DNA of 57,177 nucleotides from Nitrospira sp. Its GTDB lineage: Bacteria; Nitrospirota; Nitrospiria; Nitrospirales; Nitrospiraceae. The DNA lies in contig JAEURX010000026.1 in NCBI GenBank assembly GCA_016788885.1, positions 1 to 57,177 of the forward strand, read 5' to 3'. A program made the translations under genes and the position numbers. Of the stretch, positions 35,231 through 43,517 are shown piece by piece (position 1 is the stretch's first letter; every line of letters begins with the position of its first letter). A model generated the notes under the pieces. The model saw nothing but the letters and a program-made list of their open reading frames with translations. It was not told the origin of the DNA and did no database searches.

Positions 35231-35929
35231 GTGTCTGAGCGTGGGGACGCGGACCGGACAAAACGCGGATTGATCATCGCGATCGATGGTCCGGCAGGAG
35301 TGGGCAAGAGTACGGTGGCACGGCTCCTTGCCAGACAACTCGGATACCTCTATTTGGATACCGGGGCATTATACCGGGCAATTGCCTGGAAGGTGCGGGA
35401 TATGGGCGTGAGTCCCGATGATCCGCTCGCCATCGCGGCAGTGTTGCCGAAGACGACCTTGCAGATGGCTTGCGGACCGGAGCAGTCTCACGTGCTCTTG
35501 GATGGCCGCGACATTACTGGTGAATTACGCACCCCCGGCGTGACGGCGCTGGCGTCCATGGTCTCAGCCATTCCAGCCGTTCGCGAATGGTTGTTGCCGG
35601 TGCAGCGGAAGATCGGCGCCGAGGGGTGTGTGGTCGCCGAAGGCCGGGATATCGGAACCAAGGTCTTTCCTCAAGCCGACGTGAAGTTTTTTCTGGAAGC
35701 CGATGCCGAGGTTCGCGCGACCAGACGGCATCTCGAATTGGTGGCGGCCGGTCACTCGGTGCAGTTTGATCAGACCAAGCGCGACCTGACCGGGCGGGAT
35801 GATCGGGATCGTTCTCGTGCGGTGGCGCCCTTGATACCGGCGCCCGATGCGGAACACATCGATACCTCGAGTCTGCCGGTGGACGCGGTTGTGGCTCATA
35901 TGATGGCAGTAGTTGCGGCGCGATTGTGA
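35231..35929 (+). CDS. cmk: Cytidylate kinase
   Basis: Cmk phosphorylates CMP and dCMP. The 232-residue product has IAIDGPAGVGKSTVARLLA (P-loop), YLDTGALYRAIAWKV, VAEGRDIGTKVFPQADVKFFLEA split by normal spacing, and RDDRDRSRAVAPL. It starts at GTG 35231, 12 bases after aroA, and its stop overlaps the plsC start. cmk next to aroA and rpsA is the classical supraoperon order. Confidence 0.95.
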   Translation: MSERGDADRTKRGLIIAIDGPAGVGKSTVARLLARQLGYLYLDTGALYRAIAWKVRDMGVSPDDPLAIAAVLPKTTLQMACGPEQSHVLLDGRDITGELRTPGVTALASMVSAIPAVREWLLPVQRKIGAEGCVVAEGRDIGTKVFPQADVKFFLEADAEVRATRRHLELVAAGHSVQFDQTKRDLTGRDDRDRSRAVAPLIPAPDAEHIDTSSLPVDAVVAHMMAVVAARL

Positions 35930-36621
35930 GCTCCGCACTGTATGGCCTGTTGTGGGTCCTGTCTCGTACGATCGGATGGGTGTGTTTCCGGTATCGTACG
36001 GTCGGCACAGTGCCGCGGGATGGTGGATTTCTGATCGCGTCGAATCATGCCAGTTACCTGGATATTCCGCTGCTCGGCTGCGGCATTCCCAGGCGGGTGT
36101 GGTACATGGGGCGGCACGATCTGTTTCCGATTCCGTTGCTCAACGGGCTGTTGCAGGCATTAGGGTGGATTCCGTTGCGGATCGGGCGTCTGGATCGGGA
36201 GGCCTTTAGCAAGGCCGTTTCGCTGGTGCAGGAAGGCAAGGCGGTCGCCATTTTCCCCGAAGGGGGACGGACCATGACCGGTGCGTTGAAGCCCGGCAAG
36301 CCGGGTATCGGTGTGATTGTGTCGCAGACGGGCTGTCGGGTGATCCCCGCGCATATCGGCGGTACCTTTGACGTCCTCCCGCCTGGCGCCACGTGGCCGA
36401 GGTTCCGCCGGGTTACGGTGTCGTATGGAGCACCGTTGGATTTCTCTTCCGATGCCGCACGGTTGGAAGGGAAGGCATTTTATCAACATGTCAGTCGGAC
36501 GGTGATGGCGAAGATCGCAGAACTCGGACAGGTTCCGAATCCGGGGGACGGGCCGGCCCAAGCCGGAACATCTCAGGATACTGCCGCCACACCAAGAGCC
36601 CAGTCTTGCAACGCTGAGTAA
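35926..36621 (+). CDS. plsC: 1-acyl-sn-glycerol-3-phosphate acyltransferase
   Basis: PlsC acylates lysophosphatidic acid at the membrane. The 231-residue product has an N-terminal hydrophobic segment (LYGLLWVLSRTIGWVCF) and the catalytic NHASYLDIPLLG (HxxxxD). It also has WIPLRIGRLDREAF and FPEGGRTMTGALKPGKPG of the substrate-binding blocks. The GTG start at 35926 overlaps the cmk stop (GTGA), indicating translational coupling. The C-terminal ~25 residues are polar and unstructured. Confidence 0.92.
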   Translation: MSSALYGLLWVLSRTIGWVCFRYRTVGTVPRDGGFLIASNHASYLDIPLLGCGIPRRVWYMGRHDLFPIPLLNGLLQALGWIPLRIGRLDREAFSKAVSLVQEGKAVAIFPEGGRTMTGALKPGKPGIGVIVSQTGCRVIPAHIGGTFDVLPPGATWPRFRRVTVSYGAPLDFSSDAARLEGKAFYQHVSRTVMAKIAELGQVPNPGDGPAQAGTSQDTAATPRAQSCNAE

Positions 36622-36678
36622 GACTCGGGTGTATTCACGATCAGCACCCGGCGCGAGCCGGAAGACGAGGACCTTTTC

Positions 36679-38400
36679 ATGAGTACTGTCACACCGCAGA
36701 ACGAACCCAAACTCGATCGCGATGCCTTAGCGGCGATGTATGAGGAAACCTTCCGCAATTTTGAGGAAGGGACCATCACCGAAGGTATGGTGGTCGCCAT
36801 CGGCAAGGACAAGGTGGTGGTCGATATCGGCTACAAGTCCGAGGGTATGATCCCGGCCGACCAGTTCTCCCATGAGGAATTGGCGCAATTGAAGGTGGGC
36901 GATCGCCTCCAGGTGTATCTCGAAGAATGCGAAGATGCCGACGGCAATCTGGTGCTCTCCAAAGAAAAAGCCGACAAGATGAAAATCTGGGAGGAATTGG
37001 AGAAGCTCCACAAAGAAGAGAAAAGCATCGAAGGGAAAATTATTTCCCGTATCAAGGGCGGCATGATGGTCGATATCGGCGTCAAGGCGTTCTTGCCCGG
37101 CTCACAGATCGATCTGCACCCGGTTCGCGACTTGGACAGCCTGGTCGGGAAGACCTTCCCCCTCAAGATCATCAAGATCAACCATCGCCGCGGCAACGTA
37201 GTCGTGTCGCGACGCGTGCTGTTGGAAGAGACGCGCGATCGGCGCCGTCAGACCACCCTGTCCACGCTGAAGGAAGGGCAATTGATTCAAGGTACGGTCA
37301 AGAACATCACCGACTACGGAGCGTTCATCGACCTCGGCGGCATCGATGGTCTCTTGCACATCACCGATATGTCCTGGGGACGCGTGGGGCATCCTTCCGA
37401 ACTGTTCCAGGTCAGCGATAAAGTGGAAGTCACGGTGCTCAAGTATGATCGGGAGACCGGACGTATTTCGCTGGGCCTCAAGCAAAAGTCGGCCGATCCA
37501 TGGACCGGTGTGGCGGGGAAATACCCGGTGGGGACCCGTGTGCGCGGTCGTGTGGTCAGCCTGACCGACTACGGCGCCTTCGTGGAACTGGAGCCGGGAG
37601 TGGAAGGTCTGGTGCATGTGTCTGAGATGTCCTGGACGCACGAAGTGCGCCACCCGTCACGCGTCGTGTCGGTGGGCGATCAGGTCGAAGCGGCTGTGTT
37701 GAACATCGATCCGGGCAGCCGGAAGATTTCCTTGGGGATGAAGCAGACGGCTCCCAACCCCTGGGATATGATCGAAGCCAAGTATCCGGCCGGAACGCGC
37801 ATTGAAGGCAAGGTGAAAAGCCTGACCGATTTCGGTGCCTTCGTCGGCCTGGAAGAAGGCATCGATGGTTTGATTCACATCTCCGACATGTCCTGGACCA
37901 AGCACATCAAGCATCCGTCCGAGCTCTTCAAGAAGGGCCAGAAGGTGGATGCCGTGGTGATTCGCATCGACAAGGAAAAGGAGCGCCTCTCGCTGGGCTA
38001 CAAGCAATTGTCTCGTGACCCGTGGGAAGAGCAGATTCCGAACCGCTACCGCGTGGGTGACAGCATCACCGGCAAGGTCAGCAAGATTGCCGATTTCGGG
38101 CTCTTTATTGAGCTCGATGGCGATGTCGAGGGTCTGATTCATATCAGTGAAGTCGGTCTGGATTCGAACGTTCGCATGGAAGAGAAGTTCAAATTGCAGG
38201 ACGAAGTCACGGCGAAGATCATCAAGGTGGATCGCGAAGAGCGGAAGATCGCGCTCAGTCTGCGTGATCATCAGTTGGATTCGGATCGGCGTCAGGTGGA
38301 AGAATTCCACGCCTCCCAGGGTGGGATCGACCAGAGCCTGGGACGCGCGGCCAAGCAGAGCCGGAAGCGCAAAGACAACCAGGGCGATTCGGAAGCCTAA
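36679..38400 (+). CDS. rpsA: 30S ribosomal protein S1
   Basis: S1 captures mRNA on the small subunit. The 573-residue product has six S1/OB repeats. Repeats 1-2 are divergent and ribosome-anchoring (DKVVVDIGYKSEGMIP, GGMMVDIGVKAFLPGSQID). Repeats 3-6 are typical RNA-binding units (ITDYGAFIDLGGIDGLLHIT, LTDYGAFVELEPGVEGLVHV, LTDFGAFVGLEEGIDGLIHI, IADFGLFIELDGDVEGLIHI). The C-terminus is basic (KQSRKRKDN). The gene has its own leader of about 57 bases after plsC. Confidence 0.97.
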   Translation: MSTVTPQNEPKLDRDALAAMYEETFRNFEEGTITEGMVVAIGKDKVVVDIGYKSEGMIPADQFSHEELAQLKVGDRLQVYLEECEDADGNLVLSKEKADKMKIWEELEKLHKEEKSIEGKIISRIKGGMMVDIGVKAFLPGSQIDLHPVRDLDSLVGKTFPLKIIKINHRRGNVVVSRRVLLEETRDRRRQTTLSTLKEGQLIQGTVKNITDYGAFIDLGGIDGLLHITDMSWGRVGHPSELFQVSDKVEVTVLKYDRETGRISLGLKQKSADPWTGVAGKYPVGTRVRGRVVSLTDYGAFVELEPGVEGLVHVSEMSWTHEVRHPSRVVSVGDQVEAAVLNIDPGSRKISLGMKQTAPNPWDMIEAKYPAGTRIEGKVKSLTDFGAFVGLEEGIDGLIHISDMSWTKHIKHPSELFKKGQKVDAVVIRIDKEKERLSLGYKQLSRDPWEEQIPNRYRVGDSITGKVSKIADFGLFIELDGDVEGLIHISEVGLDSNVRMEEKFKLQDEVTAKIIKVDREERKIALSLRDHQLDSDRRQVEEFHASQGGIDQSLGRAAKQSRKRKDNQGDSEA

Positions 38401-38415
38401 AGACCCGGAGAGCGA

Positions 38416-39315
38416 ATGGGGCCACAAGCAGACACCGCGGTTCCATCCAAGCGGAGCATGCTGCGCCGGATTTTCTGGGCGATCATCATCGGGGTGGGCG
38501 CGTTGATGCTCATCAACGCGCTCCTCCCCGACCTCGATTTTTCGGGACAGGATCGGGTGGCCATCATTCGTATCGAAGGGGTTATCCTTGATGCCCAATC
38601 GACGATCAGCGAGTTGAAGCAATACAGCGAGAATCCGCTGGTCAAAGCCATCGTCTTGCGCATCGATAGTCCGGGGGGCGGAGTCGTGCCCTCGCAGGAA
38701 ATACACGATGCGGTGAAGCGGGTGAAGAATAAGAGTAACAAAGCGGTGATCGCCTCCATGGGGACGGTGGCCGCGTCCGGCGGATATTACATTGCCGCGG
38801 CCACCGACCGAATCATCGCTAATCCCGGGACCCTGACCGGGAGTATCGGTGTGATCATGGAGATGGCGAACTTCGAAGGCCTGATGAAAAAAGTCGGCGT
38901 CGAAGGGGTGGTCATCAAGAGCGGGCGCTTCAAGGATGTCGGCTCGCCCTTGCGCAAGATGAGCGATGAGGAACGCAAACTCCTGCAATCCGTGATGGAC
39001 GATGTGCATCACCAATTTATCCAAGCCGTGGCCGATGGCCGGGCATTGGAAGTATCCGATGTGGAGCCGCTGGCCGATGGGCGGATTTACACCGGGCGTC
39101 AGGCCAAAGAGGCGCGCCTGGTCGACGAATTGGGCGATCTCGATGACGCCATTCATATCGCGGCGGACATCGCCGGTATGGAAGGCGAGCCGAAAGTCGT
39201 GGAGCCGCGCAAGCGATTCTCATTTCGAGACATCATCGAATCACGGTGGGCGTCGGTCTTCCCGAAGTTGGAATTGGATACCGGCGTCAAACTGAAATAC
39301 CTGATGGCGTTCTGA
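38416..39315 (+). CDS. sppA: Signal peptide peptidase SppA (S49 family)
   Basis: A short-form SppA of 299 residues. An N-terminal anchor (RIFWAIIIGVGALMLINALL) is followed by one S49 domain with LRIDSPGGGVVPSQEI, ASMGTVAASGGYYIAAATD (nucleophile Ser in the ASGGYY turn) and LTGSIGVIMEM. The general-base lysine is expected in the IKSGRFKDVGSP segment. It degrades cleaved signal peptides in the membrane. It lies 15 bases after rpsA, an association seen in many bacteria. Confidence 0.94.
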   Translation: MGPQADTAVPSKRSMLRRIFWAIIIGVGALMLINALLPDLDFSGQDRVAIIRIEGVILDAQSTISELKQYSENPLVKAIVLRIDSPGGGVVPSQEIHDAVKRVKNKSNKAVIASMGTVAASGGYYIAAATDRIIANPGTLTGSIGVIMEMANFEGLMKKVGVEGVVIKSGRFKDVGSPLRKMSDEERKLLQSVMDDVHHQFIQAVADGRALEVSDVEPLADGRIYTGRQAKEARLVDELGDLDDAIHIAADIAGMEGEPKVVEPRKRFSFRDIIESRWASVFPKLELDTGVKLKYLMAF

Positions 39316-39389
39316 GCGGGCGGAGCACCAGGGTGACGATGATGCAGCAAGTCAGCCGCACGTAAGCCCACCTCACCAGGAGAGGGACG

Positions 39390-39668
39390 ATGACCAAAGC
39401 GCAGATTATCGAGCGGGTATCGGAACAGGTCACGACGTTGACGAAACGACAGGCGGAAATCGTGGTCAACACCATTTTCGATTGTATTCGGGACTCGCTG
39501 CGAAGCGGCAACAAGACGGAGATTCGGGGATTCGGAAGTTTTCGTCTCCGCGCAAGGCGGATGAAAGAAGGTCGCAACCCCAAGACCGGGGCGACGGTTG
39601 CGGTTCCGGCCAAGCGTGTGCCATTCTTCAAGGCAGGCAAGGAACTGAAGGAATTACTCAATAAGTAA
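39390..39668 (+). CDS. Integration host factor/HU-family DNA-bending protein
   Basis: This 92-residue HU/IHF fold protein has MTKAQIIERVSEQ, IRGFGSFRLRARRMKEGRNP (beta-arm) and FFKAGKELKELLNK. Its position downstream of rpsA matches ihfB (himD), which is next to rpsA in Proteobacteria, so an IHF-beta-like role is plausible. Family placement between HU and IHF cannot be settled by eye. A second HU is at 14842. GGAGAGGG precedes the ATG. Confidence 0.92.
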   Translation: MTKAQIIERVSEQVTTLTKRQAEIVVNTIFDCIRDSLRSGNKTEIRGFGSFRLRARRMKEGRNPKTGATVAVPAKRVPFFKAGKELKELLNK

Positions 39669-39681
39669 CGGGAGTGATACC

Positions 39682-40677
39682 GTGGCAGAGTCGTCAAATC
39701 TAGCAGCTCCTGAGGTCCGGTGGAGCGACGGCGCGCTCAAGCGAATGGAGCGTGCGCCCATGTTTTTGCGGGGAATGGTCCGTCGCTTGGCTGAGAAAAA
39801 GGCCCGAGAATTGGGCTACGCTGAAATCACCGAAGAGATTCTCGAACAGTTTAAGGGCCAAATGATGGGGACCATGGGCGGCGAAGGCGGCATGGCCGAG
39901 GCTGCCGACCAAATGGCCAAAGGTCAGTTGCCATGGACCGCTGCGGCGAAGGAGCGTCTGGCTGCGGTCCCGGAGTTTATGCGGGGAATGATCAAGCAGA
40001 TCGCCGATGAGATTGCCCGAAAGGGCGGTCACATGGAAGTGAACGTCGATTTGTTTGAAAAGGTCGAAGCCCTCGGCGAGATTCGCGAGCAAGAGGCGGC
40101 ACCCCTGGAATGGACCGAGGGGGCGTTGGCGTTGCTCCAGCAAAAAATCAAGGAGTCTCCGCCGATCGCGATGGATTTTGTGAGCGACATGATCAAGCAC
40201 GACACCGAGGAACTCGCGCGGGAAAAGGGCTTGACCAGGATTGATGAGGAAACCGCAGTACAACTTTGGGAAGCACCCCAGGAGCGTGTGGCCTGGAGCG
40301 ATGAAGCGTGGAAGCGGCTCCAAACCTCGCCGGATTTTGTTCGCAGTGGCATCCGTAAGGCAGCGGAACGCAGGGCCCGCAAGTTGGGGCTGAAAGAAGT
40401 CGATTCAGAACACCTGACCACGTTCCGCAATCAGGCGATGATGAAGGCAGTGAAGAGAATCAGGTCGTTTGGTTATAACGAGTTGACCTTCGATGCTTTC
40501 GACACCGCTCTGCAGAAAACGAAACGGCTGCAGGGAAACGATCAGGCGGAAAAGCGACTGCAAGAGATCCGATCGCATTTCAGCGATCCCGAGGTGAAGA
40601 AACCGGAAGGTGGTACCTTGGGCGCCGAACTCATGGGGCGGTTCAGAAAGTTTTTGAAGGGGGAAGGGTCGCTCTAG
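39682..40677 (+). CDS. Protein with about four tandem PCP_red-like domains
   Basis: The 331-residue soluble product starts at GTG 39682 (GGGAGTG upstream), 13 bases after the IHF/HU gene. The same helical unit occurs at VRWSDGALKRMERAPMFLRG, LPWTAAAKERLAAVPEFMRG, LEWTEGALALLQQKIKESPP (divergent) and VAWSDEAWKRLQTSPDFVRS. Each continues with an E..AR..G-type helix and an acidic turn. The unit is the PCP_red type also found at 24818, but without the zinc ribbon. The C-terminal ~90 residues are helical and charged. I know of no characterised function outside protochlorophyllide reductase. Confidence 0.75.
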   Translation: MAESSNLAAPEVRWSDGALKRMERAPMFLRGMVRRLAEKKARELGYAEITEEILEQFKGQMMGTMGGEGGMAEAADQMAKGQLPWTAAAKERLAAVPEFMRGMIKQIADEIARKGGHMEVNVDLFEKVEALGEIREQEAAPLEWTEGALALLQQKIKESPPIAMDFVSDMIKHDTEELAREKGLTRIDEETAVQLWEAPQERVAWSDEAWKRLQTSPDFVRSGIRKAAERRARKLGLKEVDSEHLTTFRNQAMMKAVKRIRSFGYNELTFDAFDTALQKTKRLQGNDQAEKRLQEIRSHFSDPEVKKPEGGTLGAELMGRFRKFLKGEGSL

Positions 40678-41033
40678 CTGGTCGTCCCGTGACGGCCCAC
40701 ACTCATCGCCCACAGTCTTTCACGTACGCGACCAGTCTTGCGCCAAGGCTGCAAGGCGGGTCGTGTGTTCTTCCTAACATCCCATCAGGCCGAACACGGC
40801 GCGTCTCTTTTCTTGGATGCCCGCGCACAGATGTCCAATTTCTGTCGGACATGCTGCAAAGACGGACTCCATCCGGGGGAAGCGTCGCGGCATCAGCTCG
40901 CGCGACGGATCGGGTCTGAACTTGGTTCCCCCAAAACCCCCATAGCCGACGCACGTCGCCAGCGACCCTGACAGGCGGGGGGATGCGGTCAAAGCAAATT
41001 GTCTCAGTGCCGACGGCAGGAGGACGCCCAACA
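40678..41033. other. Intergenic region with a dyad, no convincing gene
   Basis: These 356 bases carry short open frames on both strands, but none has a ribosome site or protein-like composition. The one structure I see is a dyad ATGTCC-N10-GGACAT at 40831-40852. Confidence 0.5.
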
Positions 41034-41071
41034 AAAGCCACCCGAGGGCGCAGGGCCCTACGGGTGGCTTT
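41034..41071 (-). terminator. Terminator of the minus-strand hypothetical gene
   Basis: AAAGCCACCCG (41034-41044) and CGGGTGGCTTT (41061-41071) form a perfect 11-bp stem. Read on the minus strand the second arm ends in CTTTTGT. It lies 31 bases after the stop of the gene at 41103-41429. Confidence 0.75.
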
Positions 41072-41102
41072 CACCATTGAGAGAGAAACCGAGAAAAATT
41101 GC

Positions 41103-41429
41103 TTAGTGAGAGGCGATACCGGCAGCTTGCGGCCAGAACTTATGGCGAATTTGCGGCAGCGGTTCGTTGTCGAAATTCGGAATGTCGTAGAGGCAACGGT
41201 CGATCGTCGAGACTTCGTCTTCCGTCAGTTCCAACGCAATCTGCTTCTTCCAGAACTGGTCGAGGGCCAAGTAATCATTGGTCGTCGGCTTCTCTGACAA
41301 CAGGGCCTGCATCTTCTTGAAGCCTTCTGTATCGACTCCGGTGACACGACCGTTGTTGCGGTCAATGCACCACTTCAACACTTCGGCTACACCGTACATC
41401 GTCAACGGGATCGTGACTTTATTGCTCAT
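41103..41429 (-). CDS. Conserved-looking hypothetical protein, 108 residues
   Basis: An ideal GGAGGTG box upstream of the ATG at 41429 and a strong terminator downstream mark this as a real single-gene transcript. The product is soluble and mostly helical, with KVTIPLTMYGVAEVLKWCID, LALDQFWKKQIALELTEDE and an aromatic C-terminus (PQIRHKFWPQAA). No signal peptide, metal motif or family is recognised. The expression signals suggest it may be abundant. Confidence 0.8.
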   Translation of the reverse strand: MSNKVTIPLTMYGVAEVLKWCIDRNNGRVTGVDTEGFKKMQALLSEKPTTNDYLALDQFWKKQIALELTEDEVSTIDRCLYDIPNFDNEPLPQIRHKFWPQAAGIASH

Positions 41430-41666
41430 AGGCACCTCCTCCACACTTGGGCCGCATTGTAGCCTAAGGCTTTCCGAGTTTTCAAAGGGGCGAAAGGCCT
41501 AGGTCAAAGAGGCCATTCGGGGGACTGATCAGGGGGGAAGCCGCTCCCTGGCCATGCGTGACTTCATTGCGAAGCGAAAAGGGGCTCTGTATACTCCGCT
41601 CAACACGTGGAAAGTGGAGGCGGCGAAGCATGGACTTGGCCGGAATGTCATGCCTTTTTCAACGAA

Positions 41667-42863
41667 ATGGATATGACCGTCGACAGTCTGGCCAGGAAGC
41701 TCCCGTTCAGATGCCGTCTCGCGCTCGTGCTTCTGACCTGCGTGCCGCTGCTATCTGCCTGTTCAAAGGGCGATTCCTACGTTCCTCCGGACCCCTTCTA
41801 CTATTTTGCCAGTTACCCCGTTGGGAAGAATCCGACAACGGTCACCACGGCGGATTTCAATCGCGATCAAATTACCGACCTGATCACCACAAACATCTCC
41901 AGTAACTCCATCTCGCTCCTGTTTGGCAACGGCGATGGAACCTTTCGCGACCAGGTGCAGGTCAAAGTCTGCCAGGAGCCGCGCTCCCTTGCGGTGAAGG
42001 ATTTCAATCACGACGATCAGCTCGATGTGGTCCTGGCCTGCTCCGGTGGCGATCAGGTCTCCATTCTATTGGGGCGTGGTAACGGAAAGTTCGAGGAGGG
42101 GCCACAGTATCCTGTGCATCGAGCGCCGGTCTCCGTATCGAGTGAAGACGTCAATGGCGACGGGCACCCTGATTTGGCTGTGGCCCTCCGCAACGACAAA
42201 GTGAAGATTTTTCTCGGTAACGGGCGGGGAGAATTTCGACCGGGGATGCAGTATGAATATGGGGATACGCCCACCTCCCTCGCACTGAAGGATCTCAATC
42301 AGGACGGCAAGCCTGATTTGGTCGTGACAAACGGGGGGCCGATGCTGAGCGCCGTGTCGGTGTGGATCGGCAACGGCGACGGGACGTTTCGGGACCCGAA
42401 AGATTACAAGACCGGAAAGCGGCCTCTGGGGGTCAGTTTTGCCGACTTCAATAATGACCACTTGCCGGACCTGCTCGTGATCAATGGAGAAGGGGACAGC
42501 TTCACCACGTTTCTGGGCAACGGCAACGGGACGTTTCAACCGGGGAAGGATTCTGGTGCGGATGCCAGCCCCAATTTCGGGGTGGCCCATGATTTCGACG
42601 GAGACCATATCGCGGATGTGGCCATCGTCAACTTGCAGTCTACCGACCTCTCCATCTTATTCGGGCGCGGCGACGGCACCTTCCATTACCCACCCCGCAA
42701 CTACCGAACAAAGAATGGGCCCTTCGCGGTAGCGAGTTATCGCGTCTCCGCTGACAATGCGGAAGAGCCGGGGTTAGTGACGGCGGACAACGGGGCCGGC
42801 AGCGTCTCCGTGTTTCTCCATCATGGGCGGATGCGGCCTGCCGCCTCCGGAACCGCGGAGTGA
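41667..42863 (+). CDS. Lipoprotein with FG-GAP/VCBS repeats
   Basis: I place the start at the ATG at 41667, ahead of a lipoprotein signal (LALVLLTCVPLLSACSKG, lipobox LSAC). The frame is open up to GTG 41607. The mature protein is a series of about six to seven ~55-residue units of the form DFN-D---DL-----..-S-LLGNG-GTF, for example FNHDDQLDVVLACSGGDQVS and VNGDGHPDLAVALRNDKVKI. These are integrin-alpha-like propeller blades with Ca-binding DxDxDG loops. It should be surface- or periplasm-exposed and tethered to a membrane. Ligand unknown. Confidence 0.85.
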   Translation: MDMTVDSLARKLPFRCRLALVLLTCVPLLSACSKGDSYVPPDPFYYFASYPVGKNPTTVTTADFNRDQITDLITTNISSNSISLLFGNGDGTFRDQVQVKVCQEPRSLAVKDFNHDDQLDVVLACSGGDQVSILLGRGNGKFEEGPQYPVHRAPVSVSSEDVNGDGHPDLAVALRNDKVKIFLGNGRGEFRPGMQYEYGDTPTSLALKDLNQDGKPDLVVTNGGPMLSAVSVWIGNGDGTFRDPKDYKTGKRPLGVSFADFNNDHLPDLLVINGEGDSFTTFLGNGNGTFQPGKDSGADASPNFGVAHDFDGDHIADVAIVNLQSTDLSILFGRGDGTFHYPPRNYRTKNGPFAVASYRVSADNAEEPGLVTADNGAGSVSVFLHHGRMRPAASGTAE

Positions 42864-43003
42864 TGGCCAATTCAGGTCTACGTCGGTTCAACCGATGAGA
42901 AGACTGGTGGTTTGCTTGACACCTCAATAGGGCTCGGATAGAGTTCGAACAGGTCGTCGGACACAGGTCCGCGCTCTTTTCAGCCACCAGACGGCGGGGG
43001 CTC

Positions 43004-43204
43004 GTGCGATCGTTTCTGTGGTGGTTCAGCATGGGCTGCCTGACGACACTGGCAGTCTTGATGGTTCAGGGCGGAATGCGCGATCTGGTCTCGGGCACCA
43101 ATCCGTCGGGGAGTTCAGGCGCGATTCTCTCCATCGGCACCACGATCTTCGGGGGTGGGTTGTTGGCTGGCTGCCTCGCCCTTATCCTTAATCGTCTCCG
43201 CTAA
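43004..43204 (+). CDS. Small two-helix membrane protein
   Basis: A GTG at 43004 opens a 66-residue product with two hydrophobic segments: FLWWFSMGCLTTLAVLMVQG and an IGTTIFGGGLLAGCLALIL stretch. They are separated by a short Gly/Ser loop, with a basic C-terminal NRLR. The start lacks a clear ribosome site. No family is recognised. The 'positive-inside' layout supports a real protein. Confidence 0.5.
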   Translation: MRSFLWWFSMGCLTTLAVLMVQGGMRDLVSGTNPSGSSGAILSIGTTIFGGGLLAGCLALILNRLR

Positions 43205-43282
43205 ACAGAGTGACGGTGCGTGTATCGGTGTGAGATGGGATGGCCCGTCCACGCAGTCAATGGAAAGGGGCGCGATCGGGCG

Positions 43283-43471
43283 ATGCATTGCCTGAAATGT
43301 AAAGGGTTCATGATGGTGGAGCGGCACTACACGCTCATGAATCGCCGTCTGTACGCGCGTTGCCTGAATTGCGGATTCTGGATCGACCTGGCCGACTTGC
43401 TCCGGTTTTTTCACAAGGTGATTGCCAGCAGCGTGCGTGGCACGAAGGTTCGAGAAACCTACACCCTGTGA
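43283..43471 (+). CDS. Small zinc-ribbon-like protein
   Basis: From the ATG at 43283 the 62-residue product starts MHCLKCKGFMMVERHY and has a second CLNC pair (RRLYARCLNCGFWIDLADLL). The two CxxC pairs about 25 residues apart form a plausible zinc ribbon, followed by a basic helix. The frame opens earlier (43220), but the zinc ribbon begins here. A function in RNA or protein binding would be a guess. Confidence 0.6.
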   Translation: MHCLKCKGFMMVERHYTLMNRRLYARCLNCGFWIDLADLLRFFHKVIASSVRGTKVRETYTL

Positions 43472-43517
43472 TCGCCAGCCGAAACCTGGCCATCACAAGA
43501 AAGCATAGACACTCAGT

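Noticed and set aside
37657-39156. 499-codon minus-strand open frame opposite rpsA-sppA
   Set aside because: The plus-strand genes are unmistakable. The antisense product has no recognisable domain and spans two genes.
40774-41034. Minus-strand open frame in the 40.7-41.0 kb gap
   Set aside because: It has no ribosome site, low-complexity composition and overlaps the terminator region.
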